Shown here piece after piece: positions 6,202 through 13,206 of a DNA stretch of 33,256 bases. The stretch covers positions 1-33,256 of the IMG/VR virus record IMGVR_UViG_3300025849_000121, one strand, 5' to 3'. Origin of the DNA: a virus. The notes under the pieces were generated by a model. The model saw only the letters and a program-made list of their open reading frames with translations, was not told where the DNA came from and did no database searches. The position numbers and the translations under genes are program-made. Every line of letters starts with the position of its first letter. The first letter of the stretch is position 1.

Positions 6202-6555
6202 TTATTTCTTTTTCAAAGCATCAGCACCAAAAAATGCTGAAACCAATGCTGCAATAGCAACAAAATATGTTGGTGCAATATCGCCAACAATTTTAGCAGC
6301 AGTGTCTAGTCCTAATAATGAAGTCAATATAATTGCAAATGGATATAATAGCATACCCATTAAAGCAAACCATGTCATTTTCCGCATAGCATCTCTTTGT
6401 GCATCTTGATCTTCTAACGCTTTACGCTTAAATTCAAGGTGCATTTCCATTTCATCAGCAGAAATGTGCCCATCGCCATTTATATCAACACCTGTTACTG
6501 CAGATGCATCAATTGTTTTTGTATTAGCCGTTGTATCAGCTATTGTATCAGCCAT
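6202..6555 (-). CDS. EF-hand protein with two membrane helices, possibly holin-like
   Basis: A canonical EF-hand loop lies at residues 24-35 (DINGDGHISADE, with Asp/Asn/Asp and Glu12 in place). A charged segment follows, then two hydrophobic helices (about 62-82 and 92-111), ending in KKK. That suggests a membrane hairpin with a calcium-binding domain on one side. Two-helix topology and late-operon context suit a holin or a virion membrane protein. Start 6555 has AGGAG. It is the last gene of the 10801-6202 operon. Confidence 0.7.
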   Translation of the reverse strand: MADTIADTTANTKTIDASAVTGVDINGDGHISADEMEMHLEFKRKALEDQDAQRDAMRKMTWFALMGMLLYPFAIILTSLLGLDTAAKIVGDIAPTYFVAIAALVSAFFGADALKKK

Positions 6556-6572
6556 ATTTTTCTCCTATGATT

Positions 6573-7268
6573 TTAGTCTGAAAGTGGATTATCAAAAGCC
6601 TCTTGAATCCGCTGTCTAATATCATCATCTAATTTATTCATTTTGGCTTCTATTTCAGCAACAATAGTTTTCATAAAATCACGAGTATCTTTTTCTGATG
6701 CTCTTGTTGTGCCTTCAACTTCACGGATACTAGCTGTAGTATCTTTTTGTAGTTGGTTCATTTCATTTCGAATTCCTTCAAGCGTGTCGCCAATACTATT
6801 TTGTGTTGCCTTAATTCTTGCTTCGCTAATCTCGAGATTTGTACTAATTTTATCCCGCACATTAGCTATCGTATCTTGATTATCTTTTAATGTTATTCGT
6901 AAACGTTCTTCAAATGTATCTAATTTTGCAAGAACATCGCTGCGAACTTCCCTTACAGCATTTTCTGCAGTAATAACATTATCTTCAAGTGTATCGATTA
7001 AATTCTCAAGCCTAGTAATATCTGCTTTTAAATCGTCTTTAATAACAGTAGTATAGCCAATAGCATCTTCTAGTTTTTGGAGTTGTAGTTCATTAGCAGA
7101 GCTAATTGCATCAATATCAATATTCTGAACAATTTCTTTCATATCCATATAATCGGAATAAAATTCAAATCCCGCCCACGCTGCGCCGCCAAGCGTTGAT
7201 AACGCGGTAAGAATAGCAAACATTTTGCCACCTTTAAATGTCATTCCTGCAAATTCAACTTCTGCCAT
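6573..7268 (-). CDS. Membrane-anchored long coiled-coil protein
   Basis: The 231-aa product has one hydrophobic segment near residues 15-35 (FAILTALSTLGGAAWAGF), followed by about 170 residues of heptad-rich coiled coil (LENLIDTLEDNVITAE...). It has few aromatic residues and ends IQEAFDNPLSD. The start at 7268 follows AGGGG and lies 1 nt after the upstream stop. A structural or spanin-like role across the envelope is possible, but no family is identified. Confidence 0.7.
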   Translation of the reverse strand: MAEVEFAGMTFKGGKMFAILTALSTLGGAAWAGFEFYSDYMDMKEIVQNIDIDAISSANELQLQKLEDAIGYTTVIKDDLKADITRLENLIDTLEDNVITAENAVREVRSDVLAKLDTFEERLRITLKDNQDTIANVRDKISTNLEISEARIKATQNSIGDTLEGIRNEMNQLQKDTTASIREVEGTTRASEKDTRDFMKTIVAEIEAKMNKLDDDIRQRIQEAFDNPLSD

Positions 7269-7269
7269 G

Positions 7270-7614
7270 TTATTCCCCTAAAAAATATTCTATTCCGAGT
7301 GTAAGTGCAATATCGTTATCTTCATTCAGAGTCGGAGTCACAAAATAATATCCATAATTGAATTTTAAAAAAGGAATTATACCCTTTTCTGTTAATCCAT
7401 AATATCCGTTTACAATACCATATTCTATATTTAAATCTTTATATAATGTATGTTCAAATCCTGCATATATGCTGGGAATTTCAAAACTATTTAAATATAT
7501 CCCAGATATATAATTTCCACATTCTAATCTTCCATGCGGGTGTATTTCATTAAATTCTATACCTGTATTTAAATGAGCAGATACAGCCAATCCTATTAAA
7601 TAATTACAAATCAA
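7270..7614 (-). CDS. Small outer-membrane beta-barrel-like protein (TTG start)
   Basis: The 114-aa protein has a short signal (MICNYLIGLAVSA). Alternating aromatic strands follow (GNYISGIYLNSFEIPSIYAGFEH, FNYGYYFVTP), as in the small PagP-like phage family with the NEIHPHG and GIYLNSF signatures. PagP moves palmitate onto lipid A, but that activity is not shown here. A stop codon lies in frame just upstream, so the only placed start is TTG at 7614 behind AGGAAA. Confidence 0.6.
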   Translation of the reverse strand: MICNYLIGLAVSAHLNTGIEFNEIHPHGRLECGNYISGIYLNSFEIPSIYAGFEHTLYKDLNIEYGIVNGYYGLTEKGIIPFLKFNYGYYFVTPTLNEDNDIALTLGIEYFLGE

Positions 7615-7626
7615 ATTATAATTTTC

Positions 7627-7824
7627 CTATTTACTTGCACCCACATAACCAGCCACAAGTCCAATTATGCCAGTAATGCTCATTTGCAATAACTCAACAA
7701 TATTTTGATCAAGTTCTGCATTATGTTCAGCAGCAACCATAAACTCATCAACAACAATAAGACCTAAAAGACCCATTAAACCTACTGCCATAACTAATAC
7801 TATTACATCTTTTATATACATCAT
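7627..7824 (-). CDS. 65-aa two-helix membrane protein
   Basis: Hydrophobic segments at about 5-25 and 46-62 are separated by the acidic loop DEFMVAAEHNAELDQN. That is the topology of a small class II holin or a virion membrane protein. The ATG at 7824 overlaps the upstream TGA (ATGA), so translation is coupled with the 67-aa gene. No family is recognised. Confidence 0.7.
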   Translation of the reverse strand: MMYIKDVIVLVMAVGLMGLLGLIVVDEFMVAAEHNAELDQNIVELLQMSITGIIGLVAGYVGASK

Positions 7825-8024
7825 TTTTTAAATCCCTTTAATTTTGCCTTCATATCACTCAACTCTTTAAGTTTGGCATTTTTATCTGTTTTTTCTATTT
7901 CAACAGAAGATTTTTCTTGCCCAATTTTAATTCTTGGTATTGTATTAATATCTAATGCTTTACGTGCCTCAGCAATACGTAATCGTAAACTTGTTACTTC
8001 GGCCCGCATTTGTTTATAATCCAA
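7821..8024 (-). CDS. 67-aa coiled-coil protein (probable TTG start)
   Basis: The product is Lys/Glu-rich and helical (MRAEVTSLRLRIAEARKAL...LKELSDMKAKLKGFKK). GAGGAA sits 8 nt before a TTG at 8024, while the ATG at 8009 has no ribosome site, so the TTG is preferred. It overlaps the next gene by 4 nt. It is a small late protein of unknown role. Confidence 0.62.
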   Translation of the reverse strand: MDYKQMRAEVTSLRLRIAEARKALDINTIPRIKIGQEKSSVEIEKTDKNAKLKELSDMKAKLKGFKK

Positions 8025-8029
8025 TAGAA

Positions 8030-8443
8030 TTATTCCTCAAATTGTAATTCTCGCAATTGCCTTACTTCTTGTTCTAATTTCATTATTTCTAACCGCTTAC
8101 GCTTTAATTCTAATTCGAATAATTGATTACAATCAATCCGAGATTTAGTGGTTTTGCCAAGTGGTATTGTTATTCTTGCATATACACCAATATCAGTATT
8201 ATCAGAATTATAATAATCCCTATCAGATAGATTATCGGGTTCAGTAATAAATCCAGTAACACCAAATTCTAAATTAGTAGCAGAACCAATTGCGTTTGAA
8301 CAATCTAATTCACCAGCTTTAAATTTATCAGATTGATAACTAGCAGGACCATTTGGTATTTGTAAATTTAAAGAGCTCGATTCAGCAATTGCTTTTTGTC
8401 CCAATAAAAATATTAATAATATACATAATATAACTTTTTTCAT
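8030..8443 (-). CDS. Exported protein with C-terminal coiled coil
   Basis: The 137-aa protein has a clear signal peptide (MKKVILCILLIFLLGQKAIA, cleavage before ESSS), two Cys in the mature part (LDCSN and RIDCNQ) and a C-terminal helix (LELKRKRLEIMKLEQEVRQ). It belongs to a run of four exported genes and follows the previous stop by 8 nt. The family is not recognised. It is probably periplasmic or on the surface. Confidence 0.7.
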   Translation of the reverse strand: MKKVILCILLIFLLGQKAIAESSSLNLQIPNGPASYQSDKFKAGELDCSNAIGSATNLEFGVTGFITEPDNLSDRDYYNSDNTDIGVYARITIPLGKTTKSRIDCNQLFELELKRKRLEIMKLEQEVRQLRELQFEE

Positions 8444-8451
8444 ATTTCATC

Positions 8452-8826
8452 TCACTTTATTTTCGAACATATTCGCGATGAGACACCGGTTGTTATAACA
8501 TCTTTTTTTAGTAATTTCGATGTTGAACAAATATATGTTATTCGTGGTTTATCTATTTCTCGTATATAAATTTCAATTTCTTTATAAGCAAGATAATTTA
8601 CACTTATAATTTTATTAGAAGCTGCAAATGGAATACTATTCCATTCTTCATCATGTGCAGAGATAGCATAATATTGTATTTCTTTTCTTTTATTAAATAG
8701 CCGCATTTTAGTATAAAGAAGGCCATCCATATATGACCTCTTTAGTGTTGGATAGGTTGGTGTCCATTCATGGGCCGTAGCTGAAGTAGACACCAACACT
8801 AAAAATAATATTATTTTGCTATACAT
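8452..8826 (-). CDS. Exported Ig-like protein of unknown function
   Basis: The 124-aa product has a signal peptide (MYSKIILFLVLVSTSATA). The mature part alternates like a beta-sandwich (TKMRLFNKRKEIQYYAI, KEIEIYIREIDKPRITYICS) with two late Cys (YICS, RICS) that could pair. The pattern is reminiscent of PapD-type chaperone N-domains, but similarity is only by shape. Its start overlaps the upstream gene by 16 nt. Confidence 0.68.
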   Translation of the reverse strand: MYSKIILFLVLVSTSATAHEWTPTYPTLKRSYMDGLLYTKMRLFNKRKEIQYYAISAHDEEWNSIPFAASNKIISVNYLAYKEIEIYIREIDKPRITYICSTSKLLKKDVITTGVSSRICSKIK

Positions 8827-9308
8827 TCTGCGCTAACTAAAGCCTTATATTCGCCACCCGGAAATGATTTATCAAATCCATATGTTACAGTTGATGATAC
8901 ATTAAACCATGTTGAGCCAGCTATAGTAAGATCATATTCGGTTGTATTATCATATATAACTTTTGCTGTTTCATAACCGGACATAGTAGTTTCTGACATA
9001 GTGCCAACTGTTACTTCGCCCGTCCAGTTTACAGCATCTGTTAAAGTAGGGCTGGTTGAAAAAGTATTTGGTGTAGAAATTTTTGCAAGATATGAATCAG
9101 CAATCGCTACGTCAAACCGAATAACTGGTAAAACCCCACCGTCAGCCGGAGCAGTGCTTAGTTTATTTGGGGTAGGGTTACCATATACACCCGGAGTATC
9201 TGAATATATTGTGCATTTTGATGTGACATTTCCTGTAATGGGAAAGTCCTCAGCAATTGCTGTTGAAGCAAAAGCAATGGTGAATAATATAGAAATAGAT
9301 CTAAACAT
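8811..9308 (-). CDS. Exported beta-rich protein, pilin/spore-coat-U-like
   Basis: The 165-aa protein has a signal peptide cleaved after STAIA. Two Cys lie far apart (SKCTIY near the mature N-terminus and SAECIAK at the end). Thr/Ser-rich strands lie between them, the layout of small fimbrial subunit-like folds. AGGAG precedes the ATG at 9308. A surface-fibre or adhesin role is a reasonable guess. It is part of the exported late cassette. Confidence 0.68.
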   Translation of the reverse strand: MFRSISILFTIAFASTAIAEDFPITGNVTSKCTIYSDTPGVYGNPTPNKLSTAPADGGVLPVIRFDVAIADSYLAKISTPNTFSTSPTLTDAVNWTGEVTVGTMSETTMSGYETAKVIYDNTTEYDLTIAGSTWFNVSSTVTYGFDKSFPGGEYKALVSAECIAK

Positions 9309-9322
9309 TTATTTCTCCTATG

Positions 9323-10222
9323 TTATCTATTGTATTGCGAGCGTACCATTGTATTATGTTGTGTGTCTGTAGATAGTGATCGCATTGCTCTATTATTATC
9401 AGGTAATACTGAATCTTTAATTTGTAAGTCTTCTTTGTATTCGCCGCCTGGGATGAGTACAGTATAATATGATTCAAGTATCGGAAGATTTGCTAATGCT
9501 TCAAAAGCAGCATTTTGTTGAGTTTGGTCAATAAGGCTATTACTAGCTCCTTCGACCCTCATTCGACTTTGCATTTCTTCATTTTCCATTTCTTCCAGAT
9601 CTTTTTCTGGATCTTCTTCTTCTTCTTTTATTTCAGCTTCAGTCTGGGATTCTAACCATGTTGTATAATATGGATCGTCTTCTGATAGTTCTGTTAATCC
9701 CATATCTTGTAAATATTTATATAATGCATCTAAAAAACCGGGACAAGATGGATCATTTAATGGACTTATACAGCTAATAGCATTTTCACCAATATCCATT
9801 TTATATGAATAAATTAATGTTGAATTGCTAATAGATCCATCACCTTCTATTTCCATAGACCCATCACCCCATAATTCTGCATTTGAGCCAGGAAAGGTAT
9901 ATAACTTTCGAATATTTCCGCCATTTCCACCAGACCAATCATCTGTTTTTTCGAAAATATATCCATCGCCAGTAGAATTTTCATTTCGAATATGTACTTT
10001 GGCGTCAGCGTCCGGATCTTTGTTCATTGTATATTGATATATCACTCCATTAATTTGAAGAGAAATATTTGGAGCAGAATGATCTGGTAAAATACCAGTC
10101 ATATTCCAAGATAATCCATTGGACGTTACATTATTGGTAGTTCCGTATATTGTTTCAGAGAAGGAGTAAGAGGAGCAAACCGCCCACCACACCAACGCCA
10201 CCAAGAGTGCTCTTAGTGTCAT
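9323..10222 (-). CDS. Large exported protein with acidic segment
   Basis: The 299-aa protein has a signal peptide (LLVALVWWAVCSSYSFS). A beta-rich N-half is rich in Asn, Gly and Asp (GDGYIFEKTDDW, WGDGSMEIEGDGS). It has two Cys (AISCISPLNDPSCPG), a strongly acidic helical linker and a Gln/Asn-rich tail. It overlaps the preceding gene by 68 nt, but the start at 10222 has AAAGGTGA. I know no function. The position points to a virion or surface protein. Confidence 0.68.
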   Translation of the reverse strand: MTLRALLVALVWWAVCSSYSFSETIYGTTNNVTSNGLSWNMTGILPDHSAPNISLQINGVIYQYTMNKDPDADAKVHIRNENSTGDGYIFEKTDDWSGGNGGNIRKLYTFPGSNAELWGDGSMEIEGDGSISNSTLIYSYKMDIGENAISCISPLNDPSCPGFLDALYKYLQDMGLTELSEDDPYYTTWLESQTEAEIKEEEEDPEKDLEEMENEEMQSRMRVEGASNSLIDQTQQNAAFEALANLPILESYYTVLIPGGEYKEDLQIKDSVLPDNNRAMRSLSTDTQHNTMVRSQYNR

Positions 10223-10736
10223 CAGACATCACCTTTCTTTTTTTATCAGAATCTGGTCGTAAATGCTTATTATCAGGCGAATTCCACGCGTCTTTTGCTT
10301 CTGAACCAATCAAACCGTCAAATGGACATGGTGTACCAGCATTCATCATTGCAGTAAACACACGATTATCTTCACACATAACTGATACTGCCGCAACTTT
10401 CATACCCATATCATACAAAGTTTTAGCGTTTTTTAATTTCTCACAATTCATATCACGGACTGTTTTACCGGCCGAAATACCCAATATCTGAGTTTGTACA
10501 GCACCAGCTACACCTATTGTACATAAATCAGAATTACTCCCATTAATAGAGGGAGAAATTGCGGAAGGTGGCGGAGATTTAATTGTAGCATTAGAATTGC
10601 TATCAGATTTTACTGTGCTATTATTAGTATTATCTGTATATATTGTATCATCTGTAACAGTATCTGTGGTGTCTTGTGCAAATACCGCAGTCGATAAACT
10701 CAATACTACTAATGTAAAAAACATTTTTTTAATCAT
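10155..10736 (-). CDS. Exported protein with Asn/Ser-rich repeats and C-terminal membrane anchor
   Basis: The start at 10736 (MIKKMFFTLVVLSLSTAVFA, a signal peptide) has AGAGG upstream; an ATG at 10784 lacks one. The 193-aa product has a low-complexity stretch (TDNTNNSTVKSDSNSNATIK), a proline spacer, then a Cys-containing domain (DLCTIGVAGAVQTQ, RDMNCEKL, VMCEDN, GTPCPFDG). It ends in GGVGVVGGLLLLLLL. It is first in the late operon behind a TATAAATA box. The Asn/Ser repeats recall curlin-like sequences, but this is weak. Confidence 0.72.
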   Translation of the reverse strand: MIKKMFFTLVVLSLSTAVFAQDTTDTVTDDTIYTDNTNNSTVKSDSNSNATIKSPPPSAISPSINGSNSDLCTIGVAGAVQTQILGISAGKTVRDMNCEKLKNAKTLYDMGMKVAAVSVMCEDNRVFTAMMNAGTPCPFDGLIGSEAKDAWNSPDNKHLRPDSDKKRKVMSDDTKSTLGGVGVVGGLLLLLLL

Positions 10737-10793
10737 ACGAAATAATCCTCTAATAATTATATGCATTCGATTTTTAATTTTCATTCATATTGT

Positions 10794-10801
10794 TATTTAT
10801 A
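10794..10801 (-). promoter_or_regulatory. T4-type late promoter TATAAATA heading the exported-protein operon
   Basis: An exact TATAAATA on the minus strand lies 57 nt before the chosen start at 10736 and just beyond the porin terminator. It probably drives the whole run down to 6202. Confidence 0.65.
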
Positions 10802-10818
10802 CATATAAAAAATTATAC

Positions 10819-10846
10819 AAAAAAAAGAGGAGCCAAAGCTCCTCTT
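10819..10846 (-). terminator. Strong rho-independent terminator after the porin-like gene
   Basis: A perfect 9-bp stem AAGAGGAGC/GCTCCTCTT with a TTTG loop (10825-10846) is followed on the minus strand by eight T. It separates the porin/tmRNA unit from the late operon. Confidence 0.92.
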
Positions 10847-10868
10847 AATTTCCAATTAATTGGTTAGT

Positions 10869-11663
10869 TTAGAATGCAAAGCTTAATTCAATTGAAGGAG
10901 AAAAATCTTCACTATTTAAATTATAATTTGCGCCTGTGGTAAGCTCAGCGCCCGCAATACCATATACAAATTCGCCACCAATATTTTGTAGCATATCAGT
11001 GTCGTCACCATTAATATATGTTGTAATTACAGATTGCTTTGCTACAAGCTCATAACCTATTGCTGTAGTGTCTACATCATAAGATACTGCACCGCCAACT
11101 GCGGCAACACCAAGATCAACACCAGTAACACCGGCGCCAAATACAGTATTTTCAGTATTTAAGTTATAATCAGCAGCGGCAGTAATTTCAATTCCAGCTA
11201 CGGATGGGAGTACAATTGCGCCCTGTACATTGCTAATATCTGTAATATCGGCAGCAATATCAGTAAATCCGATAGCCGCAGAAATTGCACCCATATTTAC
11301 TTGTACAGATTCAGCCATTGCTGGAGCAGTAAGTGTTTGCTCGCCTTCGGCACCTGGCATTACACCATTGTCATCGCCAATTGCAATATCGATACCGGCT
11401 ACTTGTGTGCCAATTGTCCAATTATCAAGAGTAACACCATTTCCGTCTGTTGCAGAAAAGTCAAGGTTTACAGTTGAAATACCAGCAACATCAATACCAA
11501 GATCGAATGTTGGAGTTGCGGCCCATTTATCTGCAGCGGTTTCTGCAAATGTTAAAACAGCTTTACCAGATAATGTTGGGCCATATGGCAGTACTGTAGT
11601 TTCAGCATATGCTGCACCAGCAAATCCTGTTACAAGTGCAGATGTGATAAGTAAATTACGCAT
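10869..11663 (-). CDS. Porin-like outer-membrane beta-barrel protein
   Basis: The 264-aa product has a signal peptide MRNLLITSALVTGFAGAAYA. The mature part is Gly/Ala/Thr/Asp-rich with alternating strands (VAGIDIAIGDD, AGIEITAAADYNLNTE, ELTTGANYNLNSED). It ends in the aromatic outer-membrane insertion signal SIELSFAF. Low complexity and few charges suit an alphaproteobacterial-type porin. Upstream in-frame TTG codons lie in the tmRNA, so ATG 11663 is the start despite a weak site (AGAAAGAA). It could be a nutrient channel or a receptor-related decoy. Confidence 0.72.
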   Translation of the reverse strand: MRNLLITSALVTGFAGAAYAETTVLPYGPTLSGKAVLTFAETAADKWAATPTFDLGIDVAGISTVNLDFSATDGNGVTLDNWTIGTQVAGIDIAIGDDNGVMPGAEGEQTLTAPAMAESVQVNMGAISAAIGFTDIAADITDISNVQGAIVLPSVAGIEITAAADYNLNTENTVFGAGVTGVDLGVAAVGGAVSYDVDTTAIGYELVAKQSVITTYINGDDTDMLQNIGGEFVYGIAGAELTTGANYNLNSEDFSPSIELSFAF

Positions 11664-11707
11664 TTCGTATATTCTTTCTGATTTTATAAAAATTTTAAAT
11701 ATTAAAT

Positions 11708-12030
11708 ATGCCACTTTTCTGTTGCTAAGCAAGTGGCCAGCTCCCTGTGTTTATGCAGCTAGTGCATAACCAGATGGTGCAAAGTTATTATTTGCAGTTA
11801 TAGTGTTTGATCTATACGCGATCACCCGGTTAACTCCACTTCCACTTTCACACCTGTCGATCCTAATTCAGCCCCATCAAAAACACTTGAAACTTCTCCA
11901 TAGCATCAGGTAGCTAAATCCTTATCTACTTCATCGAATATAGGTCGTCACCTATCAAGTGCTTATGGTGGAGCTGTCGGGATTCGCACCCGAGTCCAGT
12001 ATGTGTCCACGTCGCTTCAACGTTAACAAA
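11708..12030 (-). ncRNA. ssrA: Circularly permuted two-piece tmRNA
   Basis: The acceptor piece comes first on the minus strand (about 12030-11966). It has T-arm TCGGG-TGCGAAT-CCCGA, the acceptor strand CAGCTCC (11976-11970), discriminator A and an encoded CCA ending at 11966. A spacer of about 90 nt follows. The coding piece then begins GGGGCTG at 11875, which pairs with CAGCTCC over 7 bp, and continues AGGATCGACAGG. It carries the tag frame and ends with a GCCACTT/AAGTGGC hairpin (11710-11736). GTTAAC and GTGTG/CACAT matches between the pieces could form P2. This order is the alphaproteobacterial permuted form. Outer ends are approximate. Confidence 0.93.
11751..11795 (-). other. tmRNA proteolysis-tag reading frame
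   Basis: The frame begins with resume codon GCA (11795-11793), encodes ANNNFAPSGYALAA and stops with TAA (11753-11751). The ALAA end is the usual ClpXP-type degron; the Ala charged on the tmRNA would precede it. Confidence 0.93.
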
Positions 12031-12034
12031 GATA

Positions 12035-12062
12035 CTTATAAAAATTTAATGCAAGTTGTAAC
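12035..12062 (-). promoter_or_regulatory. Probable tmRNA promoter
   Basis: GTTACA (12062-12057), a 16-nt spacer and TATAAG (12040-12035) would start transcription near 12028, right at the predicted acceptor piece. Read-through could also supply the porin-like gene, for which no better promoter is seen. Confidence 0.45.
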
Positions 12063-12116
12063 TTATAATTTTATAATAATCAATTATGTGTTAATTATGT
12101 GACAATATAATGTATA

Positions 12117-12138
12117 AAGGGGGATTATCTCCCCCCTT
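12117..12138 (-). terminator. Terminator-like hairpin after the 125-aa gene
   Basis: AAGGGGG (12117-12123) pairs with CCCCCTT (12132-12138). On the minus strand only a short T-rich tail follows, so termination may be partial. Confidence 0.6.
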
Positions 12139-12172
12139 ATGTTTTCAAGCTATTTTAATAGTAAGTATCGAA

Positions 12173-12550
12173 TTACTTAAACATGTATTTAGCTGTTGAT
12201 GTAGATGCTTTATACATTTTACCATCTGCACCACATTGATAAACATATGGGTATTTTGGCGAACGAGGTTTAAATGCAAGTAGCTTATCGCCATTAGAAT
12301 TTACAAATTTAGTGATACCATCAAGACGCGCAAACATTTCGAGGTTTTTTTGATCGTGTGATTTAGCCCCTTTAATTTTTGCATTAACTTTGATTTTAAC
12401 ATCATCTACATCAAAAGACATATGTCCTACTTCAATATCAAGATTTGCTTTTGATGCATACTTATTCATTACTTCTTGCAGTTCAGCCCGAAGAGCCCGA
12501 CAAGTTGCACGATCAAATTTTGTGAATTTTGTTTTAGTCATAGTAGTCAT
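12173..12550 (-). CDS. 125-aa basic hypothetical early protein
   Basis: The start at 12550 follows AGAGG. The N-terminal part has a helical RATCRALRAELQEVMNKYAS and then strands (MSFDVDDVKIKVNAKIKG). The C-terminus is basic and aromatic (KPRSPKYPYVYQ), consistent with a small nucleic-acid-binding protein. No family is recognised. It is a single-gene early unit with its own promoter and terminator. Confidence 0.75.
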   Translation of the reverse strand: MTTMTKTKFTKFDRATCRALRAELQEVMNKYASKANLDIEVGHMSFDVDDVKIKVNAKIKGAKSHDQKNLEMFARLDGITKFVNSNGDKLLAFKPRSPKYPYVYQCGADGKMYKASTSTAKYMFK

Positions 12551-12583
12551 GATATATTCCTCTTTGTTTTCATCTTATACACC

Positions 12584-12613
12584 TTTATAGCATATAAGAA
12601 AAGGAATGTAAAC
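12584..12613 (-). promoter_or_regulatory. Early sigma70-like promoter, CTG class
   Basis: TTTACA (12613-12608), an 18-nt spacer and TATAAA (12589-12584), with TTAACTG before the -35 and a copy of the upstream element 59 nt above. It drives the gene at 12550. Confidence 0.7.
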
Positions 12614-12647
12614 AGTTAATTTGCAATTTTATAATTTTTTTTAAAAA

Positions 12648-12692
12648 TTCACGATAATGTGTTATTTTAGTTACAACTCATTATCGTGAATA
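12648..12692 (-). terminator. 13-bp hairpin terminator that starts inside a coding region
   Basis: ATTCACGATAATG (12648-12660) and its perfect complement (12680-12692) enclose a 19-nt loop; on the minus strand TTTTTAAAAAAAATT follows. The upstream arm encodes the last residues (IHDNE) of the gene ending at 12671, so its stop codon lies in the loop. Confidence 0.7.
12659..12672 (-). promoter_or_regulatory. Conserved upstream promoter element ACTAAAATAACRCA, copy 2
   Basis: The minus strand reads ACTAAAATAACACA, starting 59 nt before the -35 at 12613. It overlaps the stop codon of the upstream gene and the terminator loop. Confidence 0.5.
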
Positions 12693-12961
12693 TAAAGTTG
12701 AATAAGAGCATAGTGCAATACTTTCATTAGATCCTTACGAGCATCATCTCGTGATCCTTTTTTGCCATATCTATTAGAATACTTATCTACATTGCCCATG
12801 CAAAAACCGGTTCCATGCCCACGTTCAATAATAACTTCGGTTGATTGAAATTTGCTTTGTGAATAATGTCCGGAATATGTTTTATCAATATACTCTCGGA
12901 ACTCATTAATAAGTTCACCTTCTTTAAATTTATAATCAATTTTTTCCTGGATCTTATTCAT
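12671..12961 (-). CDS. DUF3310-like small phage protein
   Basis: The 96-aa protein contains GTGFCMGNVDKYSNRYGKKG followed by DLMKVLHYALIQLYIHD, matching the GNVxKYxxRxGKK...DLxKAxHY pattern of DUF3310-type phage proteins sometimes labelled nucleotide kinase-like. That activity is not established. ATG 12961 is chosen over a TTG one codon upstream because AAGGTG is well placed. Its last codons form part of a terminator stem. Confidence 0.68.
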   Translation of the reverse strand: MNKIQEKIDYKFKEGELINEFREYIDKTYSGHYSQSKFQSTEVIIERGHGTGFCMGNVDKYSNRYGKKGSRDDARKDLMKVLHYALIQLYIHDNEL

Positions 12962-12990
12962 CAAAACACCTTTACGTTTTCTATTCTATA

Positions 12991-13194
12991 TTATACCATA
13001 TTCTGACGCGCGCGTAAATCAAAATAATACGGATTAAGATTTAATGCTTTGGACTGTTCTTTTGCTTTTTCTTCGGATCTGCATGTTGTAATACAATAAC
13101 CCGTTGAGCCACCAAGTTTAATTTCCCATCGAGATTCCCCATTAGGAGTTAATGTTTTAAAGACACGAAAATCGTTTCGTAGAGATGCTTTCAT
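12991..13194 (-). CDS. 67-aa basic hypothetical protein
   Basis: The start at 13194 has a GAAAGAA site. Strand-like segments (FRVFKTLTPNGESRWEIKLGG, STGYCITTC) are followed by a helix (EEKAKEQSKALNLN), suggesting a small alpha/beta protein. It lies 12 nt after the 78-aa gene in the operon 13736-12671. No domain is recognised. Confidence 0.68.
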   Translation of the reverse strand: MKASLRNDFRVFKTLTPNGESRWEIKLGGSTGYCITTCRSEEKAKEQSKALNLNPYYFDLRARQNMV

Positions 13195-13206
13195 AATATA
13201 TTCTTT

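Noticed and set aside
9714-9721. TATAAATA on the minus strand inside the 299-aa gene
   Set aside because: It encodes part of LYKYLQ, has no gene start nearby and is likely chance in AT-rich coding sequence.
11664-11732. N-terminal extension of the porin-like gene
   Set aside because: The in-frame TTG lies within the 3' hairpin of the tmRNA, and the signal peptide begins exactly at the ATG at 11663.
11230-11769. 179-codon plus-strand frame over the porin-like gene and tmRNA
   Set aside because: It is the mirror of the repetitive porin sequence and runs into the tmRNA tag; no start signal.
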